From: Lachnospiraceae bacterium | GTDB lineage: Bacteria > Bacillota > Clostridia > Lachnospirales > Lachnospiraceae | Reading direction: 5' to 3' | Assembly (NCBI GenBank): GCA_017544285.1 | Contig: JAFYEL010000035.1 | Span: 1 to 49,294 of the forward strand | DNA length: 49,294 nt | Part shown: positions 1 through 8,671 of the stretch, piece after piece | Position numbering within the stretch: the stretch's first letter is position 1 | Layout: the number at the start of each line of letters is the position of its first letter | Made by a program: the position numbers and the translations under genes | Notes under the pieces: generated by a model | The model's database searches: none | What the model was told of the DNA's origin: nothing | The model's input: the letters and a program-made list of their open reading frames with translations, nothing else

Positions 1-954
1 TATGTGGTTCCGGAGCAGGAGCTGCCGGATCCCGATTTCACGACACTTGATTATCCTAATCCGGAGGATCCCAAGGCCTTTACTCTCGCTCTTAAGCTTG
101 CGAAGGAAAAGGATGCGGATATCGTAATGGCAACGGACCCGGATGCTGACAGGCTTGGGATCTACGCTAAGGATTCCGCTACGGGCGAGTACATTCCCTT
201 TACCGGAAATATGTCCGGCATGCTGATCGCCGAGTATCTTCTCCGTGAGCGTACAAAGCTTGGCATAATGCCCGAGAAGCCTGCACTTGTGACCACCATA
301 GTGACCACAAACCTCACCGGTCCCATCACCGATGATTACAAGGTTAAATGCATAGAAGTACTCACCGGATTCAAATATATCGGAGAGCAGATCAAGTGGT
401 TCGAGGAAAACCATACCTATAATTACGTCTTCGGACTTGAGGAGTCCTACGGATGCCTGGTGGGCACCCACGCCCGTGACAAGGACGCCATCGTAGCTGT
501 TATGAGCCTCTGCGAGGTTGCCGCATGGTGCAAGAAGCAGGGCATCACCGTATGGGATCAGATGATCAACATCTACGAAAAGTACGGCTACTTCAAGGAG
601 GGCATCCACACCGTCACCCTCAAGGGTATAGACGGAGCAGAGCAGATAAAGGCCATCATGGAAAGGATCCGCACCAATCCTCCCAAGGAGGTCGGAGGGC
701 TTAAGGTCCTTGAGTTCAGAGACTACGACAGGGATGAGATCACCGACATGACCACCGGCAGCAAAAAGCCCACGGGTCTGCCCAAGTCAAACGTCCTTTA
801 TTTCAACCTTGAGAACAATTCCTGGTGCTGCGTAAGGCCTTCCGGCACCGAGCCCAAGATCAAGTTCTACATGGGCATTAAGGGAAATTCTCTTGAAGAT
901 GCGGAGGCAAAGCTTGCCGCACTTAAGGAATCGGTTATAGCTCAGTTATCATAA
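1..954 (+). CDS. Phosphoglucomutase/phosphomannomutase, 3' part
   Basis: Interconverts hexose 1- and 6-phosphates in the cytoplasm, supplying precursors for nucleotide sugars. The frame is open from base 1, so this is the C-terminal part of a gene that starts upstream; about 317 codons are present, whereas clostridial members of this alpha-D-phosphohexomutase type are about 560-580 residues. The metal-binding loop DPDADR (about residues 46-51 of the fragment), the sugar-binding loop GLEES (about 145-149) and the C-terminal phosphate-binding RPSGTEPK loop (about 280-287) are all visible. The catalytic serine loop would lie in the missing N-terminal part. The next gene, a glycan membrane protein, starts 2 bp after the stop, so the two may be co-transcribed. 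The family assignment is firm; whether glucose or mannose phosphate is preferred cannot be read from the sequence. Confidence 0.95.
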   Translation, partial: YVVPEQELPDPDFTTLDYPNPEDPKAFTLALKLAKEKDADIVMATDPDADRLGIYAKDSATGEYIPFTGNMSGMLIAEYLLRERTKLGIMPEKPALVTTIVTTNLTGPITDDYKVKCIEVLTGFKYIGEQIKWFEENHTYNYVFGLEESYGCLVGTHARDKDAIVAVMSLCEVAAWCKKQGITVWDQMINIYEKYGYFKEGIHTVTLKGIDGAEQIKAIMERIRTNPPKEVGGLKVLEFRDYDRDEITDMTTGSKKPTGLPKSNVLYFNLENNSWCCVRPSGTEPKIKFYMGIKGNSLEDAEAKLAALKESVIAQLS

Positions 955-956
955 AT

Positions 957-2144
957 ATGCGGATAAATGAGACTTTAATAAAAAAACTGATCATTGCATT
1001 ACTTGCAGCCCTGGGGATGGTCTCCGTCTTACAGGGCTGTAAAAATGCGATTACCTACAGCCAGGATTTTCAGTGGGACGCGGCAAAGGTGATGAGCCTG
1101 GGCATGAATCCCTACGATGAGTCCCTGAACCCTTCGGATGAGCTGAAAGCCCTGGGATATGAGGAGTATTACAAAAAGCTTGAGGCCAACCAGTTTCCCT
1201 CACTGCTGATGCTGCTCTTTCCCTACACTCTGCTTCCTCCCCTGGCGGCCAGATATGCATGGCTGGTCTCGAACCTGATCTTTACAGCGCTGATCATCCT
1301 GCTTTTGAGGCTTACCTTCATGAAGGACATGGAAAGGCAGGATTATGTCATTCTCTGCCTGTTGATGCTGGCGGGGACCCCCTGGCGCAACCACATCGGA
1401 GTGGGACAGCATTCGGTTTTTTCTCTGATGTTTTTCCTGCTATCGGTTTATGTCTTCGAGCGAAAGGATACAAAGAAGGCCTCCGGCCTGATACCGGCGG
1501 CGCTCTGTCTTTGCATATCCTATTTTAAGTACTCCCTTACGGCGCCTCTTGCACTTTACTATGTTTACAAGCGCCGCACGGATATTCCCATTCTGGCGGG
1601 ACTGCCCCATATCATTCTAACGTGGGTTGCGGCCCGGATGATGGGGGACAGCTTTGTTAACATGATCAAAAAGCCCCTTGAGGTAGCCTCCTGGCTCACC
1701 TGTGAGGGCAGCATGGATATATCAGCCACCCTGTCAAGGTTTGGGATACTTCCTTCCGGGGCATCAATGATCATTACCGTGGTCATAATGGCAGCCCTTG
1801 CCGTGTATGCCTTTGTTATGGGACGCAGGAACAGCCTTCCGGGGGATGATGCGGTGATCACCGTGCTCATCATGACTTCCATGGTTATGATTTATCACAG
1901 GGCCTACGATTATTTTGTGATGATCATACCCTTTGCCCTTGTCCTTAAAAAGGAGACACCGTTTTCCCTGCGGGTCTATTACACGGTACTGACTCTTTAT
2001 GTATTCTTTGTTCTCAGATTTTTTGGTGAAGCCGATGCGGCCCTGGTGCCTCCGGCTCTTGGAACATATATATTTCTTATTATTGTGACAGTTAGATCCT
2101 TTGCCCTTCCGGTGAAGGCTACCGAGGGGAAAGAGACCCGATGA
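957..2144 (+). CDS. GT87/DUF2029-like polytopic glycosyltransferase
   Basis: A 395-residue integral membrane protein with roughly nine or ten hydrophobic segments. The segment after the first membrane helix contains QDFQWDAAK and GMNPYDE (about residues 38-54), and a GQHSVF motif lies near 152. These resemble the GT87 (DUF2029) family of polyprenyl-phosphate-dependent mannosyl/arabinosyl transferases of the GT-C fold; the acidic residue in the first external loop is the expected catalytic candidate. It follows the mutase gene by 2 bp and overlaps the GtrA-like gene by ATGA. No good Shine-Dalgarno precedes the ATG, so translation may depend on the upstream gene. The likely role is sugar transfer from a lipid carrier on the outer face of the membrane. 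Donor and acceptor are unknown, and the family call rests on motif resemblance. Confidence 0.65.
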   Translation: MRINETLIKKLIIALLAALGMVSVLQGCKNAITYSQDFQWDAAKVMSLGMNPYDESLNPSDELKALGYEEYYKKLEANQFPSLLMLLFPYTLLPPLAARYAWLVSNLIFTALIILLLRLTFMKDMERQDYVILCLLMLAGTPWRNHIGVGQHSVFSLMFFLLSVYVFERKDTKKASGLIPAALCLCISYFKYSLTAPLALYYVYKRRTDIPILAGLPHIILTWVAARMMGDSFVNMIKKPLEVASWLTCEGSMDISATLSRFGILPSGASMIITVVIMAALAVYAFVMGRRNSLPGDDAVITVLIMTSMVMIYHRAYDYFVMIIPFALVLKKETPFSLRVYYTVLTLYVFFVLRFFGEADAALVPPALGTYIFLIIVTVRSFALPVKATEGKETR

Positions 2145-2677
2145 AAAAAGAAAAGAAAGAAAAAAACAAAAAAGCATTACTTAAGCAGATCCTGAAATTC
2201 GGCGTGGTGGGAGGTCTTTCCTTTGTGATCGACTTCGTGATCTACTCCGCCATGGTATATGTGTTCAACATATCCATTTTCTGGTCCGCCTTCTGGGGCT
2301 TTACAATTTCCTTGATCTTCAATTACGTAGCCAGCATGGCCTTTGTTTTTGAACGCAAGGATGACGCAAGCCGCACAAAGGAATTCATAGTTTTCACGGT
2401 GCTTTCCCTTATAGGCCTTGCCCTGAACGAAGTGATAATCATGGGCTCTGTATATATATCCGACACCTTTGTGGTGGGAAAGACCAATGGCTTTGCCAAC
2501 ATGGTCAACGGTCTCAATGTATGGATAGACGGTGTGGTGGCCTGGTTTATGGGGCTCATCGGCAAAAAATGGGAGACCATCGACTGGATCCCCATCGAGG
2601 CAAAGATCATAGCAACCGCCGTGGTGATGGTTTATAACTTTGTCACCAGAAAGATATTCATCGAAAAGAAGGATTGA
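2141..2677 (+). CDS. GtrA-like membrane protein
   Basis: A 178-residue protein with four predicted membrane helices, opening with FGVVGGLSFVIDF and ending near VTRKIFIEKKD, which is the GtrA/DPMS-like signature. GtrA proteins take part in moving polyprenyl-phosphate-linked sugars across the membrane or in glycan glucosylation. The protein is longer than typical GtrA members (about 120-150 residues) because of an extra loop around residues 105-150 containing a tryptophan-rich stretch. It overlaps the upstream GT87-like gene by 4 bp (ATGA), and a GT2 gene follows directly, so it probably works with these enzymes by supplying lipid-linked sugar to the outer face. The exact substrate is unknown. 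Confidence 0.85.
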   Translation: MKKEKKEKNKKALLKQILKFGVVGGLSFVIDFVIYSAMVYVFNISIFWSAFWGFTISLIFNYVASMAFVFERKDDASRTKEFIVFTVLSLIGLALNEVIIMGSVYISDTFVVGKTNGFANMVNGLNVWIDGVVAWFMGLIGKKWETIDWIPIEAKIIATAVVMVYNFVTRKIFIEKKD

Positions 2678-2679
2678 GT

Positions 2680-3978
2680 ATGGGTAATATCAGAAGGACT
2701 CTCTCATATCTGAAAAGAAACGGCCCCCTGAAGACCATCAGGATGAGCATCCAGCGCATGCGGGAGGATATGGCCGAAAAAGACTACGACAGGGAGCGGG
2801 CGGAGGATGCCGTAAGCGGCAGCGAGCTAAAGACCCAGGAGGAGCATGAATTTAAAAATGCTCCCTTCATGTCCGTTGTGATCCCGGCCTATGAGACTAA
2901 GGAGGAATACCTCCGCTTCCTTCTGGATTCACTTCTGGTCCAGAGTTATCAGAACTTTGAGATAATCCTTGCCGATGCCGGAAAGAGCGAGGGAGTATCC
3001 CGGGTCTGCGCCGGATATGCGGATGACAGATTGGTTTACATAAAGTTGGAAGAGAATCTGGGAATAGCCGGGAATACCAATGTGGCCATAGAGCATGCAA
3101 AGGGAGATGTGCTGGTATTTGCGGACCACGATGATTTCCTGGAGCCCGACGCCCTTTTCCATCTGGCCCTTGCCTTTGAAGACGGAGCGGCGCTGGTATA
3201 CACGGATGAGGACAAGTACGAGGAGGTCCCCGGAGAGGGAAAGGGACGTTATTTCAGGCCGAACCGCAAACCGGATTTCAACTACGACCTTCTGCTTTCG
3301 AATAATTACATCAGCCACCTGACGGGGATCAAAACCTCCCTGGTAAAGCAGGCTGGAGGACTTGTAAAAGAATACGACGGAGCCCAGGATTATGACCTGA
3401 TCCTGCGCTGTGTGCACCTCCTTCTATCCGAAAACGGATTTTACGAGGGCAGGGTTTCCGAGGCTCAAAGGGTCATCAGACATGTGCCAAGGGTTCTTTA
3501 TCACTGGAGGGTCCATGAGCTTTCCACCTCCGACAATCCGGATTCAAAGGCCTACGCCTATGAGGCGGGGCGGATGGCTGTAGCCGCTCATCTCAAGGCG
3601 AGGGGCATAAAGGGCAGGGTTAACCACACCGAGCACCTGGGCTTCTATGCCATAGAGTACGACGGCCACAAAAAGAGCAGTGATCTGTCCTATCACATTC
3701 CCAAGGATGCGCTTCTTGCGGAGGGTGATTTCAGAAATATCACAGAGGGTATCTTTAAGAGAAAAGAGGTCAGATGTGTGGCCTATAAGGTGACGGACCG
3801 AAACGGAGTAGTCACAGAGGGGCCCTACAGGGGCATGAAATGGTGGGATTCCGGAGTCATGCACAGGGCCGTCATGAACCAGGATATCCCGGAGGATGAG
3901 TTCTCCGTATACTGTGTAAGGAGAGGCATGAAGGAAGGCCTCACGGTCTATGTGCCGGGAGTGATATTCCGTCTTTAA
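2680..3978 (+). CDS. GT2 family glycosyltransferase
   Basis: A 432-residue cytoplasmic GT-A glycosyltransferase. The GT2 core starts near residue 65 with SVVIPAYET, continues with the nucleotide-binding region and the acidic motif FADHDDFLEPDA (about 150), and has QDYDLILRC near 235 for the catalytic region. About 60 charged residues precede the core, and a C-terminal region of about 130 residues after the core is not recognised. I chose the ATG at 2680 because AGAAGGA lies 6 bp upstream; a TTG at 2674 overlapping the previous stop is the alternative. It belongs to the polysaccharide block and ends 13 bp from the convergent YihY gene. Sugar specificity cannot be read. Confidence 0.85.
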   Translation: MGNIRRTLSYLKRNGPLKTIRMSIQRMREDMAEKDYDRERAEDAVSGSELKTQEEHEFKNAPFMSVVIPAYETKEEYLRFLLDSLLVQSYQNFEIILADAGKSEGVSRVCAGYADDRLVYIKLEENLGIAGNTNVAIEHAKGDVLVFADHDDFLEPDALFHLALAFEDGAALVYTDEDKYEEVPGEGKGRYFRPNRKPDFNYDLLLSNNYISHLTGIKTSLVKQAGGLVKEYDGAQDYDLILRCVHLLLSENGFYEGRVSEAQRVIRHVPRVLYHWRVHELSTSDNPDSKAYAYEAGRMAVAAHLKARGIKGRVNHTEHLGFYAIEYDGHKKSSDLSYHIPKDALLAEGDFRNITEGIFKRKEVRCVAYKVTDRNGVVTEGPYRGMKWWDSGVMHRAVMNQDIPEDEFSVYCVRRGMKEGLTVYVPGVIFRL

Positions 3979-3991
3979 AGCGCAGCCGCTG

Positions 3992-5062
3992 TCAGGAATT
4001 GCGCCTGCGGCGACGCTTTGAAGAGGACCTGGGTGAGGGGGAACGGCGCATGTTTCCCTGCCTTAAGTTGGAGCGGTTTGCTCCGGACCGGTTACTGCCT
4101 CCGGATTTTCTTCTGCGTTTGGATATCCTGTCACGGTTGACCCGCCTGTGGCGCCTGCCCGGATCCGAAGGAGCCTTGACTGGGATGGCTGCAGAGCGGC
4201 GGCGACGGCTTTTCCGGCGCTCAAGCATGGGGCTGATTATCCTGGGGAGGCCGTAGTTGATATAGGCTCCCAGCAGCAGTATGTAAAAACAGCCGTACAT
4301 CCACACCATAAAGATGATGATGGTGGTTATGCTTCCGTAACAGGTTGTGTAAAGACTGTCCTGGCCTATGAAGGCCGAGAACATAAGCGAGAATACCAGC
4401 CAGCCCACCGCGCTCATCACTGCGCCGGGAACCTGAAGAATGGGCTTCTGACGCTTGCAGGGCAGGAGGGAATAAAGGGCCACAAAGACCAGGGCCGCCA
4501 CAATTGTTATGACTACATATCTGAAGTTTGACAAAAAGGCGGGAAGGGCCAGGCCCGGAAGCTGGGCGGTAAAATAGTTTTTAATGGAGCGTCCGAAGAC
4601 CATGAGTACCAGACATACCATTATCAGGCCCAGCAGAAATGCGGTGTAGGTCACGGATACGATGGTGAGTATCAGCTCGTTGCGGGTTTCCCGCAGGTCA
4701 TAGACGTTGTTCAGCCCCTGGATGAGGGCCATCATACCGCGGGCCGCGGCGGCGATTATGGCCGCAAGAGAGACACCCACCAGATCGGGCCCGTTGGTAA
4801 AGGCGTCGTTTATCATCTGGGTCACAATGCTGTCCACCATGCCCGGGGTGAAACCGGTGATTGCCTCAACCATGTACTTCTCGCTGATCCCCGTGTAGGG
4901 TAGCAGTGCGGACATAAGGATGCACATGGGTATTATGGACAGAAAAAAGAAGAATGCGGTACTGGAAGCGTAGTTTTCCAGGTCCCGTTCCCTGAAGTCA
5001 CGGATCAGTGTCAGAAACTCGATGATGGCATTTTTAATGTTTTTCCGGGTGCTTTTGACCAT
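3992..5062 (-). CDS. YihY/BrkB family membrane protein with long basic tail
   Basis: A 356-residue protein of the YihY/virulence factor BrkB family, with about six hydrophobic segments between residues 35 and 270. Typical features are the early YASSTAFFFFLSIIP motif and the late YGSITTIIIFMVWMY-type segment. The family is of uncertain function; the name 'ribonuclease BN' used for it in older databases is known to be wrong. After the last helix there is a tail of about 78 residues with about 31 Arg/Lys, many Ser and Asn, and runs such as RRRR and KRRRRR, which is absent from most family members. The gene is divergent from the GT2 gene at 5090, with only 27 bp between the start codons and no Shine-Dalgarno on its side. 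It interrupts the polysaccharide block on the opposite strand. Confidence 0.9.
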   Translation of the reverse strand: MVKSTRKNIKNAIIEFLTLIRDFRERDLENYASSTAFFFFLSIIPMCILMSALLPYTGISEKYMVEAITGFTPGMVDSIVTQMINDAFTNGPDLVGVSLAAIIAAAARGMMALIQGLNNVYDLRETRNELILTIVSVTYTAFLLGLIMVCLVLMVFGRSIKNYFTAQLPGLALPAFLSNFRYVVITIVAALVFVALYSLLPCKRQKPILQVPGAVMSAVGWLVFSLMFSAFIGQDSLYTTCYGSITTIIIFMVWMYGCFYILLLGAYINYGLPRIISPMLERRKSRRRRSAAIPVKAPSDPGRRHRRVNRDRISKRRRKSGGSNRSGANRSNLRQGNMRRSPSPRSSSKRRRRRNS

Positions 5063-5082
5063 TTATGATTATCTGATATAAT
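5055..5082 (+). promoter_or_regulatory. Promoter for GT2 gene at 5090, extended -10
   Basis: TTGACC (5055-5060), a 16-bp spacer, then TATAAT (5077-5082) with the extended element TG at 5074-5075. The predicted transcription start is about 5089-5090, i.e. on the ATG itself, which implies a leaderless mRNA. The same -10, read on the minus strand as TATTAT (5083-5078), pairs with TTGTGA (5105-5100) at 16 bp and could serve the divergent YihY gene. Confidence 0.6.
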
Positions 5083-5089
5083 AAGGCTT

Positions 5090-6055
5090 ATGGCAGACGT
5101 CACAATAATAATACCAAATTTTAACGGTAAAAACTACATAGAAGGATGTCTTGAGTCCCTTAAGACACAGACCATAGCGGACAGACTGCAGATAATAATG
5201 GTGGACAATGCTTCCGGCGACGGCAGCGTGGACATCGCCGAAAAGTGCTGTCCCGAGGCTCAGATTGTGCGCCTTGACATGAACTACGGTTTTTCCAGGG
5301 CCGTCAACGAGGGGATAAAAAGGGCAGAGTCCGAGTTTATCCTGCTTCTGAACAACGACACGGAGTGCGACAAAAGGCTGTGCGAGAAGCTTCTTGAGAC
5401 CATCAAAAAGGATGACAGGATCTTTTCGGTGGCATCCAAAATGCTGCAGCTTAAGGACCGCACAAAGATAGACGGGGCCGGGGATCTTTACAGTGCCTTT
5501 GGATGGGCCTATGCCCGGGGCAAGGACAGGAGCGCGGATACCTCAAAATACAAAAAGCCCTGCCAGGTTTTTGCGGCCTGCGGCGGCGCAGCGCTCTACC
5601 GCAAGAAGATCCTTGATGAGATCGGCTACTTCGACGAATTCCATTTTGCCTATCTTGAGGATGTGGACATGGGATACCGGGCAAAGATCATGGGCTACAA
5701 GAATGTCTACTGCCCCGAGGCCGTGGTATATCATGCCGGCAGCGGATCCTCAGGCAGCAGGTACAATGATTTCAAGGTCCGGCTTTCCGCCCGGAACAAT
5801 ATATACATAGTTTTCAAGAACATGCCCCTGGGTCAGCTCATACTGAACCTTCCCCTGCTGGTCATCGGCTTCGGGATAAAGGCAGTGTTCTTTACCCTTA
5901 AGGGCTACGGACGGCCTTATCTTTCCGGTATAAAACGCGGATATCTGCTCTGTCACGAGGGCAGGCATCTGGCTTACGACAGCCGGAATTTCAAGAACTA
6001 CGTGCGGATCCAGTTTGAGATCTGGGCAGGCATGTTTAAGAGGCTGGTAAATTGA
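5090..6055 (+). CDS. GT2 glycosyltransferase, rhamnosyltransferase-like
   Basis: A 321-residue GT-A enzyme starting TIIIPNFNG, with VDNASGDGS near residue 41, the DxD-like LLNNDTE near 87, and the acceptor/catalytic region FHFAYLEDVDMGYR near 185. This arrangement matches the WbbL/dTDP-rhamnosyltransferase-like branch of GT2. A hydrophobic segment near residue 260 may hold it to the inner face of the membrane. It starts an apparent transcription unit with the sugar-1-phosphate transferase at 6052, which it overlaps by 4 bp (TTGA). No Shine-Dalgarno precedes its ATG, and the promoter is placed so that the transcript would begin at the start codon. Rhamnose as donor is a family-level guess. Confidence 0.88.
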   Translation: MADVTIIIPNFNGKNYIEGCLESLKTQTIADRLQIIMVDNASGDGSVDIAEKCCPEAQIVRLDMNYGFSRAVNEGIKRAESEFILLLNNDTECDKRLCEKLLETIKKDDRIFSVASKMLQLKDRTKIDGAGDLYSAFGWAYARGKDRSADTSKYKKPCQVFAACGGAALYRKKILDEIGYFDEFHFAYLEDVDMGYRAKIMGYKNVYCPEAVVYHAGSGSSGSRYNDFKVRLSARNNIYIVFKNMPLGQLILNLPLLVIGFGIKAVFFTLKGYGRPYLSGIKRGYLLCHEGRHLAYDSRNFKNYVRIQFEIWAGMFKRLVN

Positions 6056-7455
6056 TAAAGGATAATCAGACACTTTTCAATCGAATACAGGTGCTTTTGG
6101 ATGCAGTGGTCATCGTGGTGTCCTACATAGCCGGCTACACCATAAGGTTCAGCCCACGCTGGTACGATGATTCCATCAACCACCTGCCCCTAAGCTCATA
6201 CAATGCCTATCTGCTCATCATAGTGCCCCTGTTTTTGCTGCTGTACTATCAGGCGGATCTTTATTCCTCCAGGCGCATGTCCGGGCGAAAGCGTGAGCTT
6301 TTTGCCATCATCCGGTCCAACGTGGTGGGACTTCTTGTATTCATCGTCATTCTGTATGTGATCCATCAGAACGACGTGTCCCGAGGCGTTGTCATCATAT
6401 TCTGGGGCATAAACATTTTCCTGGAGACCTTTGTCAGGAATGTGATCCGCTACATCCTAAGGTTTGCCAGGAAGAGCGGTTTCAACCTTAAATACGTACT
6501 GCTGGTGGGCTATTCCAAATCGGCGGAACAGTACATAAACCGTATAAGGCTCAACCCCCAGTGGGGTTATGTGATCCGGGGTATCCTGGACAACCGCATG
6601 GAGGCCGGCACCATGTACAAGGGCGTAAAGGTCCTTGGGCGCATCGACAACCTTGAGGTCATCCTTCCCGAAAACAAGCTTGACGAGATCGCCATCACCC
6701 TCAGCATCGATCAGTATGAGGAGCTGGAAAAGGTGGTGGGATTATGTGAAAAATCCGGAGTCCACACCAAGTTCATCCCGGATTACAACAGGTTCATTCC
6801 CAGCCGCCCCTACATGGAGGATCTGCAGGGACTACCGGTCATAAACATAAGGCATGTGCCTTTGACCAATACGGTCAATTCCATTGCAAAAAGGATAGTG
6901 GACATTTTCGGTTCGCTGGCCATGATAGTGGTGTTCTCACCCATAATGCTCATAAGCGCCATAGCCATTGCCGTTTCCTCACCGGGACCGGTGATCTTTA
7001 AGCAGGAGAGGGTGGGGCTTCACAACAAGCCCTTCAGGATGTATAAGTTCCGGACCATGGTGGTTCAGGATCCGGAAGAGGAGGCAGAGGGCTGGACCAC
7101 AAAGGGAGACCCCAGAGTCACGAAGATAGGCTCCCTTCTGCGCCGCACCAGCCTGGATGAGCTGCCCCAGCTTTTCAATATCATCAGGGGTGACATGAGC
7201 ATAGTTGGGCCCAGGCCCGAGCGCACCCAGTTTGTTGAAAAGTTCAAGGAGGAGATCCCCCGTTACATGATAAAGCACCAGGTCAGACCCGGACTTACGG
7301 GCTGGGCCCAGGTCAACGGACTGAGGGGAGACACCTCCATAGAAGAGCGTATACAGTACGATATCTACTATATTGAAAACTGGACCATGATGTTCGATTT
7401 CAAGATAATGCTGATGACGGCGTTAAAGGGTTTTATCAACGAAAACGCGTATTGA
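6052..7455 (+). CDS. Polyprenyl-phosphate sugar-1-phosphate transferase
   Basis: A 467-residue membrane enzyme that transfers a sugar-1-phosphate, often glucose or galactose, from a nucleotide sugar to undecaprenyl phosphate, the first step of exopolysaccharide or capsule synthesis. It has about four or five N-terminal membrane helices, a central CoA-binding-like domain (about 145-250), a reentrant helix near 280-300 and the C-terminal Bac_transf domain. Diagnostic motifs are KQERVGLHNKPFRMYKFRTM, SLDELPQLFNI, MSIVGPRPE and GLTGWAQVNG. The TTG start overlaps the upstream stop; the N-terminal MIKDNQ is typical for clostridial members, and no ATG lies nearby, so TTG is preferred. As the initiating enzyme of this block it marks the locus as lipid-linked glycan assembly. 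Confidence 0.93.
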   Translation: MIKDNQTLFNRIQVLLDAVVIVVSYIAGYTIRFSPRWYDDSINHLPLSSYNAYLLIIVPLFLLLYYQADLYSSRRMSGRKRELFAIIRSNVVGLLVFIVILYVIHQNDVSRGVVIIFWGINIFLETFVRNVIRYILRFARKSGFNLKYVLLVGYSKSAEQYINRIRLNPQWGYVIRGILDNRMEAGTMYKGVKVLGRIDNLEVILPENKLDEIAITLSIDQYEELEKVVGLCEKSGVHTKFIPDYNRFIPSRPYMEDLQGLPVINIRHVPLTNTVNSIAKRIVDIFGSLAMIVVFSPIMLISAIAIAVSSPGPVIFKQERVGLHNKPFRMYKFRTMVVQDPEEEAEGWTTKGDPRVTKIGSLLRRTSLDELPQLFNIIRGDMSIVGPRPERTQFVEKFKEEIPRYMIKHQVRPGLTGWAQVNGLRGDTSIEERIQYDIYYIENWTMMFDFKIMLMTALKGFINENAY

Positions 7456-7480
7456 CTAATACCCCTAAATATAGTATTCT
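7452..7480 (+). promoter_or_regulatory. Promoter for LCP gene
   Basis: TTGACT (7452-7457), a 17-bp spacer and TATTCT (7475-7480). The -35 overlaps the stop codon of the sugar transferase gene. The predicted start near 7487 leaves a leader of about 39 nt before the ATG at 7526. Confidence 0.6.
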
Positions 7481-7525
7481 TATCCCTGATATGCACAAAA
7501 TATTCACGTGTGGAAAGGGGCCCAG

Positions 7526-8665
7526 ATGGCTGCCGGAAGATCAAGGCGATCAAGACGTAAAAAGAAAAAGCTTAAGATATTTTTATTTGTTCTGGAATTC
7601 ATCGTTCTCTTCATAATGCTTGGCGTTGTTTACGTCATATTAAAGAGCGATAAAATAGAAAAAGACGAAACCATAGATCAGACAAATGCCGCACTTCAGA
7701 TCAATGACGAGCTTTCCGAAATGATGGAGCAGGCGGGAGAGACCGGACAGGAATGGAAGATGTCCGAATATACTACGGTCGCGCTTTTCGGAGTTGACTC
7801 AAGAAACGGCCAGTTGGGAAAGGGCAACAGGTCCGATACCATTATCATCGCGGGCATAAATGAGTCCACCGGTGAGGTTAAGCTGGTATCCGTATACCGC
7901 GACACCTATTGCAATATCGGCAATGACACCTACAACAAGGCCAATGCGGCCTATGCACAGGGCGGTCCCGAGCAGGCCATTCAGATGCTGAACACCTGTC
8001 TGGATCTTGATATCAAGGATTACGCCACCGTTGATTTCTACGCCCTCATCGATGCCATCGATATCCTGGGCGGAGTAGAGATTGACGTCAGGGAAGAAGA
8101 GATCGAGCATCTCAACAACTACCAGATAAGTATGGCGGGAAAAGAGGACGGTTTGAATGCCTTCGGAGAGGTTGCATATACCGCCACACCCGGTGTTGAT
8201 TACACCCCCGTCACAAAGAGCGGTCCCCAGCTCCTCAACGGACTTCAGGCCACCGCATACTGCCGCATCAGATATGTGGGCAATGATTTCGAACGTACAA
8301 ACAGACAGAGAACGGTGCTCGAGCAGGCTGCAAAGAAAGCTTCAAAGGCAAGTCTTTCCACTTTGAACACAGCCATCGACCGCATCTTCCCCAAGGTTAA
8401 GACATCACTTACCACGGCTCAGCTTGCGGCCTATGCTTCAAAGGCTGCCATGTATTCCGTAACCGGCGGAGAGGGCTTCCCCTTCAACCAGGTTACCGGT
8501 ACCATGGGTAAGGCGGGCAGCTGTGTTGTATCCGATGACTTCGCTGCCGACGTAAAGCAGTTCCACACCTTCATGTACGGCGAGGATGCCTACACACCTA
8601 CGGCAAGAGTTCAGGAGATAAGCGCAAGGGTGGCATCCGACAGAGCGAAATACCTTGCCAAGTGA
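7526..8665 (+). CDS. LytR-CpsA-Psr family wall-polymer ligase
   Basis: A 379-residue membrane-anchored protein. A basic N-terminal stretch (RSRRSRRKKKKLK) is followed by one membrane helix (about residues 19-42), so the catalytic domain faces outward. The LCP domain has TVALFGVDSR near 92, GNRSDTIII near 108, VSVYRDTY near 127 and the C-terminal RIRYVGNDFERTNRQR segment, which contain the Arg and Asp residues that bind the lipid pyrophosphate in this family. LCP enzymes move lipid-linked glycans onto peptidoglycan, so it would attach the polymer made by neighbouring genes. I chose the ATG at 7526 because GGAAAGGGG lies 5 bp upstream; a GTG at 7508 is also in frame. Confidence 0.93.
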   Translation: MAAGRSRRSRRKKKKLKIFLFVLEFIVLFIMLGVVYVILKSDKIEKDETIDQTNAALQINDELSEMMEQAGETGQEWKMSEYTTVALFGVDSRNGQLGKGNRSDTIIIAGINESTGEVKLVSVYRDTYCNIGNDTYNKANAAYAQGGPEQAIQMLNTCLDLDIKDYATVDFYALIDAIDILGGVEIDVREEEIEHLNNYQISMAGKEDGLNAFGEVAYTATPGVDYTPVTKSGPQLLNGLQATAYCRIRYVGNDFERTNRQRTVLEQAAKKASKASLSTLNTAIDRIFPKVKTSLTTAQLAAYASKAAMYSVTGGEGFPFNQVTGTMGKAGSCVVSDDFAADVKQFHTFMYGEDAYTPTARVQEISARVASDRAKYLAK

Positions 8666-8671
8666 TGATTT

